DNA from: Acinetobacter sp. CFCC 10889
GTDB taxonomy: Bacteria > Pseudomonadota > Gammaproteobacteria > Pseudomonadales > Moraxellaceae
Assembly (NCBI RefSeq): GCF_003268395.1
Contig: NZ_LQXQ01000022.1
Coordinates: 1 to 64,000, forward strand
Direction of reading: 5' to 3'
Length of the DNA: 64,000 nt
Shown: positions 28,338 to 37,966 of the stretch, piece after piece
Layout of the letters: each line of letters starts with the position of its first letter
Numbering within the stretch: position 1 is the stretch's first letter
The notes under the pieces: generated by a model
Seen by the model: only the letters and a program-made list of their open reading frames with translations
What the model was told of the DNA's origin: nothing
Database searches by the model: none
Made by a program: the position numbers and the translations under genes

Positions 28338-29045
28338 ATGAGAAAAATAATGAAAATATTCCAACCTTTTATTCTTGTGTTAATGATGTTTGGCACTGTT
28401 GCTCAGGCAAAGACGGTCAACATTAACCAACATGACTTTGAGATAAAAAACACACATGGCGAAACTGAAGAAGGTTTCGAGCAGGACAACTTTGAGTTGT
28501 ATCGTGATGCTAAAAAGCTGCTGACCCATACTCAACGTTTAAGTACAGGTGATTGCAGTATTCTTACCATAGAGGTGGGAGATTATGACATTAAAGGCAA
28601 TCAACTGATTTTTTATACCTATTGGGCGGCGAGTGATCGACAAGGCTTATGGGCATATCCTTATGGCGTTCGCAAACAAATTTATACAGTCAATGCCAAG
28701 GGTGGGGTGGATTTAACCACGGCTGTGATTTATGTGGAGGATTACAACAGTGAGGGCGATCCACAAGAAATCGATGCAGAAAAAGAATATTTACAGTTCT
28801 TGCATACCGCACCGAAAAACCAACAACAACGTCAGGCACTCAATCATTATATGCAAAGTATGCAAATCCGTTATAAGGCACGTTTTGTCAGTGGGAAAGA
28901 AAGAACACAACTGATTCAAGAGGTTGAAAAGCGCTTAGCGCCCCAAATCAAAACGGAAACGCAAAGTTGGCAAGCCGACCTTAAAGACTATACCCAAAAT
29001 AAAAATACCGCATTAAGGTACCTGAGAATGGGGCAACAACTGTAG
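28338..29045 (+). CDS. secreted hypothetical protein, 235 aa
   Basis: An N-terminal signal peptide is clear: MKIFQPFILVLMMFGTVAQA followed by KTVNIN, an AQA-type cleavage site. The rest is hydrophilic with a Lys/Gln-rich C-terminus. The start could be 28338 (MRKIMK) or 28350 (MKIFQ). No family recognised. It is close behind the preceding hypothetical gene, and its 3' end overlaps the convergent DoxX-like gene by about 33 bp. Confidence 0.7.
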   Translation: MRKIMKIFQPFILVLMMFGTVAQAKTVNINQHDFEIKNTHGETEEGFEQDNFELYRDAKKLLTHTQRLSTGDCSILTIEVGDYDIKGNQLIFYTYWAASDRQGLWAYPYGVRKQIYTVNAKGGVDLTTAVIYVEDYNSEGDPQEIDAEKEYLQFLHTAPKNQQQRQALNHYMQSMQIRYKARFVSGKERTQLIQEVEKRLAPQIKTETQSWQADLKDYTQNKNTALRYLRMGQQL

Positions 29046-29411
29046 CGCAATCACCGATAAGCTTCCCATTGCTACATTCATTACAAATGGATTAAAGGCT
29101 TGTTGGAAATAACGCAGATCTGTAAATAAAATCAGCCCACTTAAACCGATCATGCCTAAAATATTCAAATAATGTAAAACTTTGGCATGTCTAAAGATCA
29201 GGAATAAAGTTCCAAAAATGATTTCAATATAACCTGAAATTTGTATTAAAAATAACATGCCGATTTCATCAAAGCCTTGGAGCTCCCACAAACGTTGTTC
29301 ATCCATGGCATGAAACATGAGCTTGGGAACTAAACCCTGATAGATCCAAAGGATTGCCAAAGTGATATTGATGCTGATCAGGGAATTTCGGATCGCTTTA
29401 TATTTTTCCAT
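29013..29411 (-). CDS. DoxX-like membrane protein
   Basis: A small four-helix membrane protein of about 132 aa resembling the DoxX-like family, with helices near residues 10-30, 50-70, 75-95 and 105-125. The start at 29411 (MEKYKA) is chosen because GGAAAA lies about 11 bases upstream; 29420 (MSSMEK) is also possible. It overlaps the end of the DCC gene, so the two are probably translated together. Function unknown. Confidence 0.7.
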   Translation of the reverse strand: MEKYKAIRNSLISINITLAILWIYQGLVPKLMFHAMDEQRLWELQGFDEIGMLFLIQISGYIEIIFGTLFLIFRHAKVLHYLNILGMIGLSGLILFTDLRYFQQAFNPFVMNVAMGSLSVIALQLLPHSQVP

Positions 29412-29880
29412 TGACGACATTTTCCAAAAAATGCTGTTTATTTTCAACAGAAGGCAATATGCAATGATCCGTCGTCCCAAATAAGCGATAACGATTGAAA
29501 GCCACTCGGCGGTAGAGAAAATCTCGGAGCAATTTCGGCATGACATAACCGACTTTTAAACTTGAAAAAGGTTGCCCCAAGTCTTCGATCACTTTTAAAA
29601 ATGCAGTAGATTCAGTGTACATTTGCCCATTTTTAACCACAAGCATGGTGTCAAAATGATCTGTCGGCATTTGATAAAATTTTAAAATGGCTTGTCCTAA
29701 ATCAGACTGAACTGAGGCGAGTTTAAATCGAGCATCTATATCATATTTGATTAGAAATTCTGTCCAAGCATTGCATAACACACAAATCGCATCAAATAAC
29801 ACAATGTCATGTTGTTGAATGATCTGTTCAATGCTGTCCTTAGTTAGGGCAATATGATTTTCAGTGCTTATTTTTGACAT
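29398..29880 (-). CDS. DCC family (DUF393) thiol-disulfide oxidoreductase-like protein
   Basis: A 160-aa protein with the family hallmark: IVLFDAICVLCNAWTEFLI near residue 27, holding a CxxC after the DA pair (usually DGxCxxC). The conserved YRLFGTTDHCILP lies near the C-terminus. DCC proteins are thioredoxin-like and of uncertain role. It forms a two-gene unit with the DoxX-like gene. Confidence 0.82.
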   Translation of the reverse strand: MSKISTENHIALTKDSIEQIIQQHDIVLFDAICVLCNAWTEFLIKYDIDARFKLASVQSDLGQAILKFYQMPTDHFDTMLVVKNGQMYTESTAFLKVIEDLGQPFSSLKVGYVMPKLLRDFLYRRVAFNRYRLFGTTDHCILPSVENKQHFLENVVNGKI

Positions 29881-32410
<2,530 letters not shown>

Positions 32411-32424
32411 ATAATTTAAAATGT

Positions 32425-32452
32425 AAAAAACCGCCTGAGGGCGGTTTTTTTG
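32425..32452 (+). terminator. terminator of katG
   Basis: AACCGCC/GGCGGTT (32429-32435 with 32440-32446) around a TGAG loop, with an A-tract before and seven T after. Confidence 0.9.
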
Positions 32453-32471
32453 GAACAATGAATTTTCATCT

Positions 32472-32504
32472 AAAAAAGCCACACTTGGACAAGTCAGGCT
32501 TTTT
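32472..32504. terminator. bidirectional terminator
   Basis: AAAAAGCC (32473-32480) pairs with GGCTTTTT (32497-32504), with an inner ACTT/AAGT stem. It could end the leftward gene at 32590 and back up the katG terminator. It marks the left edge of the AT-rich retron insert. Confidence 0.65.
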
Positions 32505-32589
32505 CATGGATTGCAATCTACTGATTTAAAAAAGATAACTGATTGCACTTCGCATAAGCTGTATTATGTTAATTTTAGATAGTAAATAA

Positions 32590-33216
32590 CTATTCTACTG
32601 ATTCCATCATAAATCTTATATTTCCTTCCATATTAAAAACAGATACTAATTGAACAATAAAGTAAAAAATTGACATAGAAGATTCATTATATGAAAAAGA
32701 TACTCTATGACCTGATAGGAAGCTATATTTCTCCATTTTTATAGAATATTCACCTAACTCATCATCATAAAGTTTGATATCAACCCCATTTTTTCTAAAT
32801 AAAATAAAAAGATGATTGGATTTTATGGATAATTTAAAAGCATCCTTCCATACATTAGAAACTGTTTGAATATATTGAAATTTATTACGGATAAGAAATA
32901 AAATTAGCTTATCTTTACTAGCAATATTATCTTTTTTCCGATCTACCTGAATAAGCTTATTTCTTTTCTTACTAAAAAATTTTGCTAATCTAATATTTTC
33001 TTCTGTCTCTTGTACATCAAAGACATAGCGTCTTGCACATGATAGGTAAATTCCCTTTTTTCCACTTTTGATAACTCGACCAAGATCATTCCATTGAGCC
33101 ATAGTCTTATAGCCTTGAGTTAATAATTCTATTTCCCAATCGTTATTCCAACAGGGATCATCCCAAGGTCCACCATCTGGTGAATAATATTGAGGATAAT
33201 GATCTAAATTAGGCAT
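32590..33216 (-). CDS. unrecognised protein divergent from a retron (possible retron partner)
   Basis: A protein of about 208 aa from strongly AT-rich DNA, like the RT gene and unlike the surrounding chromosome. The start at 33216 (MPNLDHYPQ) is preferred because GGA sits about eight bases upstream. The N-terminal 85 residues are rich in Trp, Tyr, Asp and Pro (PWDDPCWNNDWEIE), followed by MAQWNDLGRVIKSGKKGIYL. That segment weakly recalls the lead domain of ArdC-type ssDNA-binding proteins; this is a visual resemblance only. The C-terminal half is Lys/Ile/Phe-rich with alternating beta-like segments. Its start is 53 bp from the retron RNA, so the two share a promoter region. A role as effector or antitoxin is inference. 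Confidence 0.6.
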   Translation of the reverse strand: MPNLDHYPQYYSPDGGPWDDPCWNNDWEIELLTQGYKTMAQWNDLGRVIKSGKKGIYLSCARRYVFDVQETEENIRLAKFFSKKRNKLIQVDRKKDNIASKDKLILFLIRNKFQYIQTVSNVWKDAFKLSIKSNHLFILFRKNGVDIKLYDDELGEYSIKMEKYSFLSGHRVSFSYNESSMSIFYFIVQLVSVFNMEGNIRFMMESVE

Positions 33217-33269
33217 ATTTATTCCAAAAACCATTGTTATTTATAAGTATATATTAAATAATATGTACA

Positions 33270-33285
33270 CTTTATACATAATTTA
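33270..33285 (+). repeat. retron inverted repeat a1
   Basis: ctttatacataattta is the exact reverse complement of 33440-33455. It precedes the G at 33286 in the TTAGC context, the usual position of the branching guanosine in retron RNA. Confidence 0.85.
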
Positions 33286-33374
33286 GCTTCAGCAGAACAA
33301 TTAGGTGTTGATGTTTCGTCCACTATTATTTTTTTTGCTTATCTAGTAGGTTATTCGGTTATCACCGAATATTT

Positions 33375-33416
33375 GAAGAAGCTACGCTTGACTGAGAGTG
33401 AAGCTAACGCTTCATC
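33375..33416 (+). other. candidate msd stem-loop
   Basis: Pairing runs GA, GAAGC, GCTT, ACT on the left against AGT, AAGC, GCTTC, TC on the right, with small internal loops and a GAG apex. It lies just upstream of a2, where reverse transcription should begin, so it would become the hairpin of the msDNA. Confidence 0.55.
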
Positions 33417-33439
33417 CATTGAAACTATTGGGATTTTCG

Positions 33440-33455
33440 TAAATTATGTATAAAG
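33440..33455 (+). repeat. retron inverted repeat a2, overlapping the RT start
   Basis: taaattatgtataaag is the exact complement of a1. The ATG of the reverse transcriptase (33446) lies inside it, so the first three codons are part of the RNA stem. Confidence 0.85.
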
Positions 33456-34171
33456 AAAAATTTTCTTATACACAAAAGTGTATATCTAAAAACAATGGAA
33501 AAATTAGAAAAATCTATGTTCCAAACGAAAATTTAAAAAAATTCTTAAGAACCTTATTAAAAAATTTAGAAAACATTTATCATAATAATTATATTCACGA
33601 TTGTGATCATGCATTTCTTAAAGGAAAAAATTGTGTAACTAATGCTGCTACTCATATAAAAAGTCGCTTTATCTTATCTTTAGATATTGAGGATTTTTTT
33701 GAGAGCCTTCCAAAAAGTTTGTTAGAGAATTATATATCAGATCATATACTTGATCTTGTATTAGTAAATAAAAGGATTGTACAGGGATATCCAACAAGCC
33801 CATATTTAGCAAATATTGCTATGATTGAAGTTGATAATTTGATTATGGAAGTAATTAAAAATAAAGATATTACTTATACTAGATATGCTGATGATCTTAC
33901 TTTTAGCTTTAATGAAGCCACAGAAAGAGAATATATTCTCGCAACGGTTATACAAATATTAAAAGGATTTAACCTTAAAATTAATGGTAAAAAAACAAAA
34001 TTTCAAGATAAAAAGAATGGAAGAGCTATTATTACTGGAGTCGGAGTATCAATGTATGCAGTGCATCCAACCAGAAAAACATTAAAAAAAATCAGAGCAG
34101 CCAAACATCAAAACAATATTCTAAGTGAACGAGGCTTAGTTTCTTGGAGCTTATGTAAAACGCCTAAATAG
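33446..34171 (+). CDS. retron reverse transcriptase (compact)
   Basis: A 241-aa RNA-directed DNA polymerase. Region order: KNNGKIRKIYVP near residue 15, the retron-type NAxxH as NAATH (66-70), motif A SLDIEDFF with catalytic Asp80, motif B QGYPTSPYLAN (113-123), motif C YADD (147-150), and the ITG variant of the VTG motif (196-198). The C-terminus IRAAKHQNN ... RGLVSW resembles the thumb that recognises the msr. NAxxH plus VTG-type motifs distinguish retron enzymes from group II intron or DGR enzymes. It is short: most retron RTs are about 300 aa or more, and only about 28 residues separate motif A from motif B. All catalytic residues are present. The upstream RNA supports an intact retron. 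The gene is very AT-rich with many AGA/ATA/TTA codons, suggesting transfer. Confidence 0.9.
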   Translation: MYKEKFSYTQKCISKNNGKIRKIYVPNENLKKFLRTLLKNLENIYHNNYIHDCDHAFLKGKNCVTNAATHIKSRFILSLDIEDFFESLPKSLLENYISDHILDLVLVNKRIVQGYPTSPYLANIAMIEVDNLIMEVIKNKDITYTRYADDLTFSFNEATEREYILATVIQILKGFNLKINGKKTKFQDKKNGRAIITGVGVSMYAVHPTRKTLKKIRAAKHQNNILSERGLVSWSLCKTPK

Positions 34172-34281
34172 ATGCATATTACTTATCTTATTTAATATGG
34201 CGGGTATTATGTTAAATAGATTTTATAAATTATTTGTTTTTCAAGAAATTAACAATTAAAAAAAGTCATTCATTACAAAAA

Positions 34282-34313
34282 AAGCGACTTGGAAACAATT
34301 CGCTTGGTTTTTT
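34282..34313 (+). terminator. terminator after the retron RT
   Basis: AAGCGA (34282-34287) pairs with TCGCTT (34300-34305), followed after two G by six T. The first 16 bases recur imperfectly at 34314-34329 (15 of 16 identical). Confidence 0.6.
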
Positions 34314-34346
34314 AAGCGACTTTGAAACATTTTGCAAATAAAAACC

Positions 34347-34967
34347 TTATATTCTCATCAAACTTTTTACAAAACCAAGCACATCAGCCTCCAAAACCTG
34401 CCATTCCCCAAACTCAGGCTCAATCAATAAAGTTTGCGAAATAAAGCCATAACAAATCCGTTGCATATTTAAACTGATCCGATTCAGTTGCTCATGATCC
34501 TGAATAAAAGGCGCAAGAATACTGCACCACATTTGCACCATCATCTCATAACTTTTACGATAAATTTCGATACTCGAAATCTGTCGTTCTAACAAAAAAG
34601 TCTGTGCCCATAAAAACTGTTGAGCCTGAATTCCCTGTAACTGAAAATGGATGACCTGCTGTAAATATGCTGAAAAATCCAAATTTGTGGATAACTCGAT
34701 CAGACTTTGTGCATAACTTTTTAAAGCTTCAGCATTACTTTTCACATGCTGATGAATGGTCAACGCAATTAAATCTTCTTTCTTGGAAAAATACTCATAA
34801 AAAGTTCCCAAGCCGACACCTGCAACATCGGTGATTTCCCGAATGGTAATTTCACTGGCAGGGCGTTCATGCAAAAGCCGAACAAAACTTTCCATCAAGG
34901 CTTCTTGAGTGATACGAGCCCTTGATTGGCGAGGTTTACGACGTACATTGATTGCAGGCAAAGCCAT
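34347..34967 (-). CDS. TetR-family transcriptional regulator
   Basis: A repressor-type regulator of about 206 aa. The helix-turn-helix is in ARITQEALMESFVRLL ... ITIREITDVAGVGLGTFYEYFSKKEDLI, residues about 15-65, and the rest is the ligand/dimer domain. The start at 34967 (MALPAINVRRKPRQ) is chosen; 34988 is an alternative. It is divergent from the aidB-like gene with about 80 bp between starts and so likely controls it. Confidence 0.88.
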   Translation of the reverse strand: MALPAINVRRKPRQSRARITQEALMESFVRLLHERPASEITIREITDVAGVGLGTFYEYFSKKEDLIALTIHQHVKSNAEALKSYAQSLIELSTNLDFSAYLQQVIHFQLQGIQAQQFLWAQTFLLERQISSIEIYRKSYEMMVQMWCSILAPFIQDHEQLNRISLNMQRICYGFISQTLLIEPEFGEWQVLEADVLGFVKSLMRI

Positions 34968-35047
34968 AAAAATAACCCGAACATCCATCCACAGATTTTC
35001 ATCTATACTGAATGTAATTGGACAAAACAACAAGACAGGATTTCAGC

Positions 35048-36736
35048 ATGAACACAGCACAACTTGGAACAACCACAGCATGGCAAACCCATGAGATCAG
35101 CAACCAATTTGATGAATTGCAGAACTACAATTTATTCAGCACAGACCAAGTCCTACAAGAAATTTTGCAACGTTATAGCAGTCAAGATCAGCAGACTTTA
35201 GCAGAGTTTGGAGAGATTGTCGGTTCAGTAGAATATTATCAATATGCAGATCTAGCCAATCGTCATACGCCTGAATTACATAGTTTTGACGCACGTGGTC
35301 GCCGTAAAGACTTTCTAGAGTTTCACCCTGCATGGCATAAATGGATGGGCTTGAATCGTCAGTTCCATACCCATGCTTATCCATTTAGTGATGTACAAAA
35401 TCAGTCACAATCAACCTCAAAATGGGTGGATTGGGCAGCACGATTCTTCTTAAGCGGACAAGTGGAATGTGGAAACTTATGTCCTAACTCGATGACTTTG
35501 GGCAGTATTCCACTGATTCAAAATGAACCTGAATTATGGGCAAAAATCGGTGAAAAATTACTGTCCAATGAATATGATGAACGTGACATTCCCATTTCCC
35601 AAAAGAAATCCATCTGGATGGGCATGGGCATGACAGAAAAGCAGGGCGGTTCAGATGTCCGTGCCAATGAAACCTATGCAGTGCCTGTGGCGGAATCAGG
35701 TCGTGGCAAAGCGTATTTACTGACGGGGCATAAATGGTTTTTCTCTGCGCCAATGTGTGATGCACATTTGGTGGTGGCGAAAACTGAACAAGATGGTTTG
35801 GCGTGTTTCTTTGTACCTCGTTGGTTGGAGGATGGCACCAAGAATCATATTCACGTGCAACGTTTAAAAGACAAAGTAGGGAATCGCAGTAACTCAAGTT
35901 CAGAAGTCGAATTTAAAAATGCGTGGGGCATTATGATCGGTGAGGCAGGGCGTGGTATTCCGACCATTATTGAAATGGCGAATTACACCCGTTTGACTTG
36001 CTCAGTTGGTTCAAGTGCGATGCTACGTCAGGCATTGGTGCAGTGCGTTGCCTATACCCGTCAGCGTAAAGCTTTCGGAAAGCATTTAGCCGAACAACCT
36101 TTGATGCAAGCCGTGCTTGCGGATTTGGCACTGGAAACAGAAGCCGCAATGCAACTCAGTTTTCATCTCGCACATTGCTATGAGCAGGATGATGAAATGT
36201 CGTTGGCATGGAAACGCATCATGACCCCTGCATCGAAATTTTGGGTATGTAAACGTGCGGTGGAACTGACAGGTGAAATGATGGAAGTCTTTGGTGGCAA
36301 TGGTTATGTTGACACAGGTATTATGGCGCGCATTTTCAAAGAAGCCCCTGTAAACACCATTTGGGAAGGTTCGGGCAATGTCATGTGTTTAGATGTGTTG
36401 CGCGCCATTCAGCGTGATCGTGAGTCGATTGAAGTCCTGTTTCAATCATTTGCCAAAGTGGCTTCAAGTGATGCTGTTTTACAGAATGAATTGCAGTCAT
36501 TATTCAAATTATTCAGTAGCCTGCAAGCCGATGAAATGCAGTTTATGGCACGTAGTCTGGTCAGTCGCTTGGTCATTCTCGCTCAAGCCATTTTACTGAA
36601 ACAGTATGCACCTGATTTTGTCTCTGATGCGTTTATTGCAACTCGTTATAGTGAGTTTCATGGACGAGTCGTAGGCATAGTGGATGCGAAATCAGTGGAT
36701 GTAGAGCGATTGTTAGAAAGGGCGTTGGCGAGTTGA
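35048..36736 (+). CDS. aidB: AidB-like acyl-CoA dehydrogenase-family protein
   Basis: A flavoprotein of 562 aa, close in layout to E. coli AidB (541 aa), which binds DNA and is linked to protection from alkylation. FAD and active-site blocks include MGMTEKQGGSDVRAN near residue 200, LTGHKWFFSAPMCDAHLV, KDKVGNRSNSSSEVEF, and NTIWEGSGNVMCLDVLRA near 445. The start at 35048 (MNTAQLG) follows AGGATT. The neighbouring TetR gene suggests inducible control. The dehydrogenase substrate, if any, is unknown. Confidence 0.88.
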   Translation: MNTAQLGTTTAWQTHEISNQFDELQNYNLFSTDQVLQEILQRYSSQDQQTLAEFGEIVGSVEYYQYADLANRHTPELHSFDARGRRKDFLEFHPAWHKWMGLNRQFHTHAYPFSDVQNQSQSTSKWVDWAARFFLSGQVECGNLCPNSMTLGSIPLIQNEPELWAKIGEKLLSNEYDERDIPISQKKSIWMGMGMTEKQGGSDVRANETYAVPVAESGRGKAYLLTGHKWFFSAPMCDAHLVVAKTEQDGLACFFVPRWLEDGTKNHIHVQRLKDKVGNRSNSSSEVEFKNAWGIMIGEAGRGIPTIIEMANYTRLTCSVGSSAMLRQALVQCVAYTRQRKAFGKHLAEQPLMQAVLADLALETEAAMQLSFHLAHCYEQDDEMSLAWKRIMTPASKFWVCKRAVELTGEMMEVFGGNGYVDTGIMARIFKEAPVNTIWEGSGNVMCLDVLRAIQRDRESIEVLFQSFAKVASSDAVLQNELQSLFKLFSSLQADEMQFMARSLVSRLVILAQAILLKQYAPDFVSDAFIATRYSEFHGRVVGIVDAKSVDVERLLERALAS

Positions 36737-36763
36737 AATAATTTTTAAATACCTAAATCAGCG

Positions 36764-36790
36764 AAGGTCATAATGCAACATTATGACCTT
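36764..36790. terminator. strong hairpin after aidB
   Basis: A 12-bp perfect stem (36764-36775 with 36779-36790) around a CAA loop between convergent genes. No long T-run follows, so terminator function is likely but not certain. Confidence 0.55.
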
Positions 36791-36849
36791 CATACGCTTA
36801 AATCAAATTAGATTTGAAGCTGATATTTTTAACATGTAATTATTGAAAA

Positions 36850-36963
36850 TTACTTTTGTTTTTTAAGCTTTTTTTGGAGCTTTTTCAATTTACCTTCGTG
36901 CTTTGAAATTTTGTCCAAACGCGCTTTGATTTGTTTCTTTAAAGATTTAACTTGCTTTGACAT
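36850..36963 (-). CDS. 37-residue lysine-rich small protein
   Basis: MSKQVKSLKKQIKARLDK begins a very basic, probably fully helical peptide with about 16 Lys in 37 residues, ending KKLQKKLKKQK. An AGGAG site lies seven bases before the ATG at 36963 (four bases before an adjacent ATG at 36966). The start lies five bases after the stop of the next upstream small gene, so the two form one transcript. It may bind nucleic acid, which is inference. Confidence 0.65.
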   Translation of the reverse strand: MSKQVKSLKKQIKARLDKISKHEGKLKKLQKKLKKQK

Positions 36964-36967
36964 CATG

Positions 36968-37161
36968 TTACTCCTTTGTTTTGCTATCCGTTGGCTGATG
37001 TTTTTTGATAAAACTACGGATAAATTTTCTTAACTCACGTGCTGCACTGGTATCAAGACTTTCACACAATTGTAAAAACTCATCCCGTTCAGCACTGTTA
37101 ATGCGAATTAAGAGCTGACCATCTTTTTATTCACCTTTGTCTTTTTGGGTAATTCAGCCAT
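36968..37161 (-). pseudogene. frameshifted small protein (64-aa ancestral frame)
   Basis: The frame opens at 37161 with MAELPKKTKVNKK behind a GGGGAT site, then hits a stop after 17 codons. One base over, the frame continues as DGQLLIRINSAERDEFLQL ... RKFIRSFIKKHQPTDSKTKE and ends at 36968. Adding one A to the run read as five T at 37124-37128 restores one continuous 64-aa frame. The restored protein resembles small ribbon-helix-helix-like proteins only loosely. Either a true frameshift or a homopolymer sequencing error. Confidence 0.65.
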
Positions 37162-37359
37162 CACGTATTTATCCCCAAAGGTGAAAATCAAATGTATATA
37201 CAATATATATACGTTTTAAAAATAAAGCAAATTTAACTTGTTGAAAATATTTGATTATTTTGTGTTTTAATGAAAATTAATGTAAGGCTGTGTGTTTTTA
37301 GGCTATAACTGATTGTTATCATGGTCTTTATTTTTAGAGCAAAAAATAATTTTATATGC

Positions 37360-37836
37360 TCAGGGCTTTAAAATTGGGAAACCTAGAAAAGGTTTAATTT
37401 CTTTGAGTACAAACATGCTTTGCATTTCTTTAATTCCTGGCAAGCGGCGAATAATTGACATTGAAAACTCTGCATAAGTATCTAAATCAGGCGAGACCAC
37501 CTGTAAAAGAAAATCAGCATCACCACCAATACTATAACAAGCCACAACATGCTCCAAAGCTGTCACTTGCTCTTCAAATTTCTTGGCTTCTTTTTCACTG
37601 TGACTGTCGATGGAAACACGGATAAAAACCATGACACCTAAGCCGATTTTTTTACGATCCAACAGTACGCCATAGCCTTTGATGATGCTTGTATCTTCTA
37701 AATGTTTCACCCTGCGCCAACAGGGTGAGGCAGACATTCCGATATTTTCAGCGAGTTCAGCATTGGAAATACGAGAGTCACGTTGTAATAACTCTAAAAT
37801 TTTAGTGTCAGTTTTATCGATCTGCTTTTGGGTCAT
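37360..37836 (-). CDS. Lrp/AsnC-family transcriptional regulator
   Basis: A 158-aa feast/famine regulator. The N-terminal helix-turn-helix spans KTDTKILELLQRDSRISNAELAENIGMSASPCWRRVKHLE (given in parts; residues 6-45), followed by the RAM effector domain with SIGGDADFLLQVV near residue 103. It is divergent from a LysE-type exporter, a classic pairing in which the regulator senses the exported amino acid. Confidence 0.92.
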   Translation of the reverse strand: MTQKQIDKTDTKILELLQRDSRISNAELAENIGMSASPCWRRVKHLEDTSIIKGYGVLLDRKKIGLGVMVFIRVSIDSHSEKEAKKFEEQVTALEHVVACYSIGGDADFLLQVVSPDLDTYAEFSMSIIRRLPGIKEMQSMFVLKEIKPFLGFPILKP

Positions 37837-37966
37837 TTTTGTCTTTGAAATTCACCTTAAAGGTTATTTATACCCTTTTTATTACTATTTTAGAAATAAA
37901 TAGATCAGTTTTACCTGCGTTTTTCACAAAAAATATAAGGATACATTTCAGATTTTTCAGGTTGTG

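Larger units (their letters stand above)
33270..33455 (+). ncRNA. retron non-coding RNA (msr-msd)
   Basis: The segment begins and ends with a perfect 16-bp inverted repeat (33270-33285 and 33440-33455), the a1/a2 pair that closes retron RNAs. The next base, G33286 in TTTAGC, fits the branching G of known retrons such as Ec86. The msr side has TCAGCA/TGTTGA pairing (33289-33311) and a short GAT-GTTTC-GTC hairpin. A perfect 8-bp hairpin with TATC loop lies at 33352-33371. An imperfect 42-nt hairpin at 33375-33416 (GAAGC, GCTT, ACT pairs with AGT, AAGC, GCTTC) is the best candidate for the msd stem. The exact msr/msd limit cannot be fixed from sequence. The a2 arm covers the RT start codon. Confidence 0.82.

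Noticed and set aside
33446..34171. RT as part of a group II intron or diversity-generating retroelement
   Set aside because: The protein lacks maturase and endonuclease domains, no intron domain V or template/variable repeat was seen, and the NAxxH motif with an a1/a2-bounded RNA points to a retron.
32472..34329. Flanking direct repeats of the retron insert (aagccacacttggaca against aagcgacttggaaaca)
   Set aside because: Similarity needs gaps and both lie in terminator stems, so it is too weak to call attachment sites.
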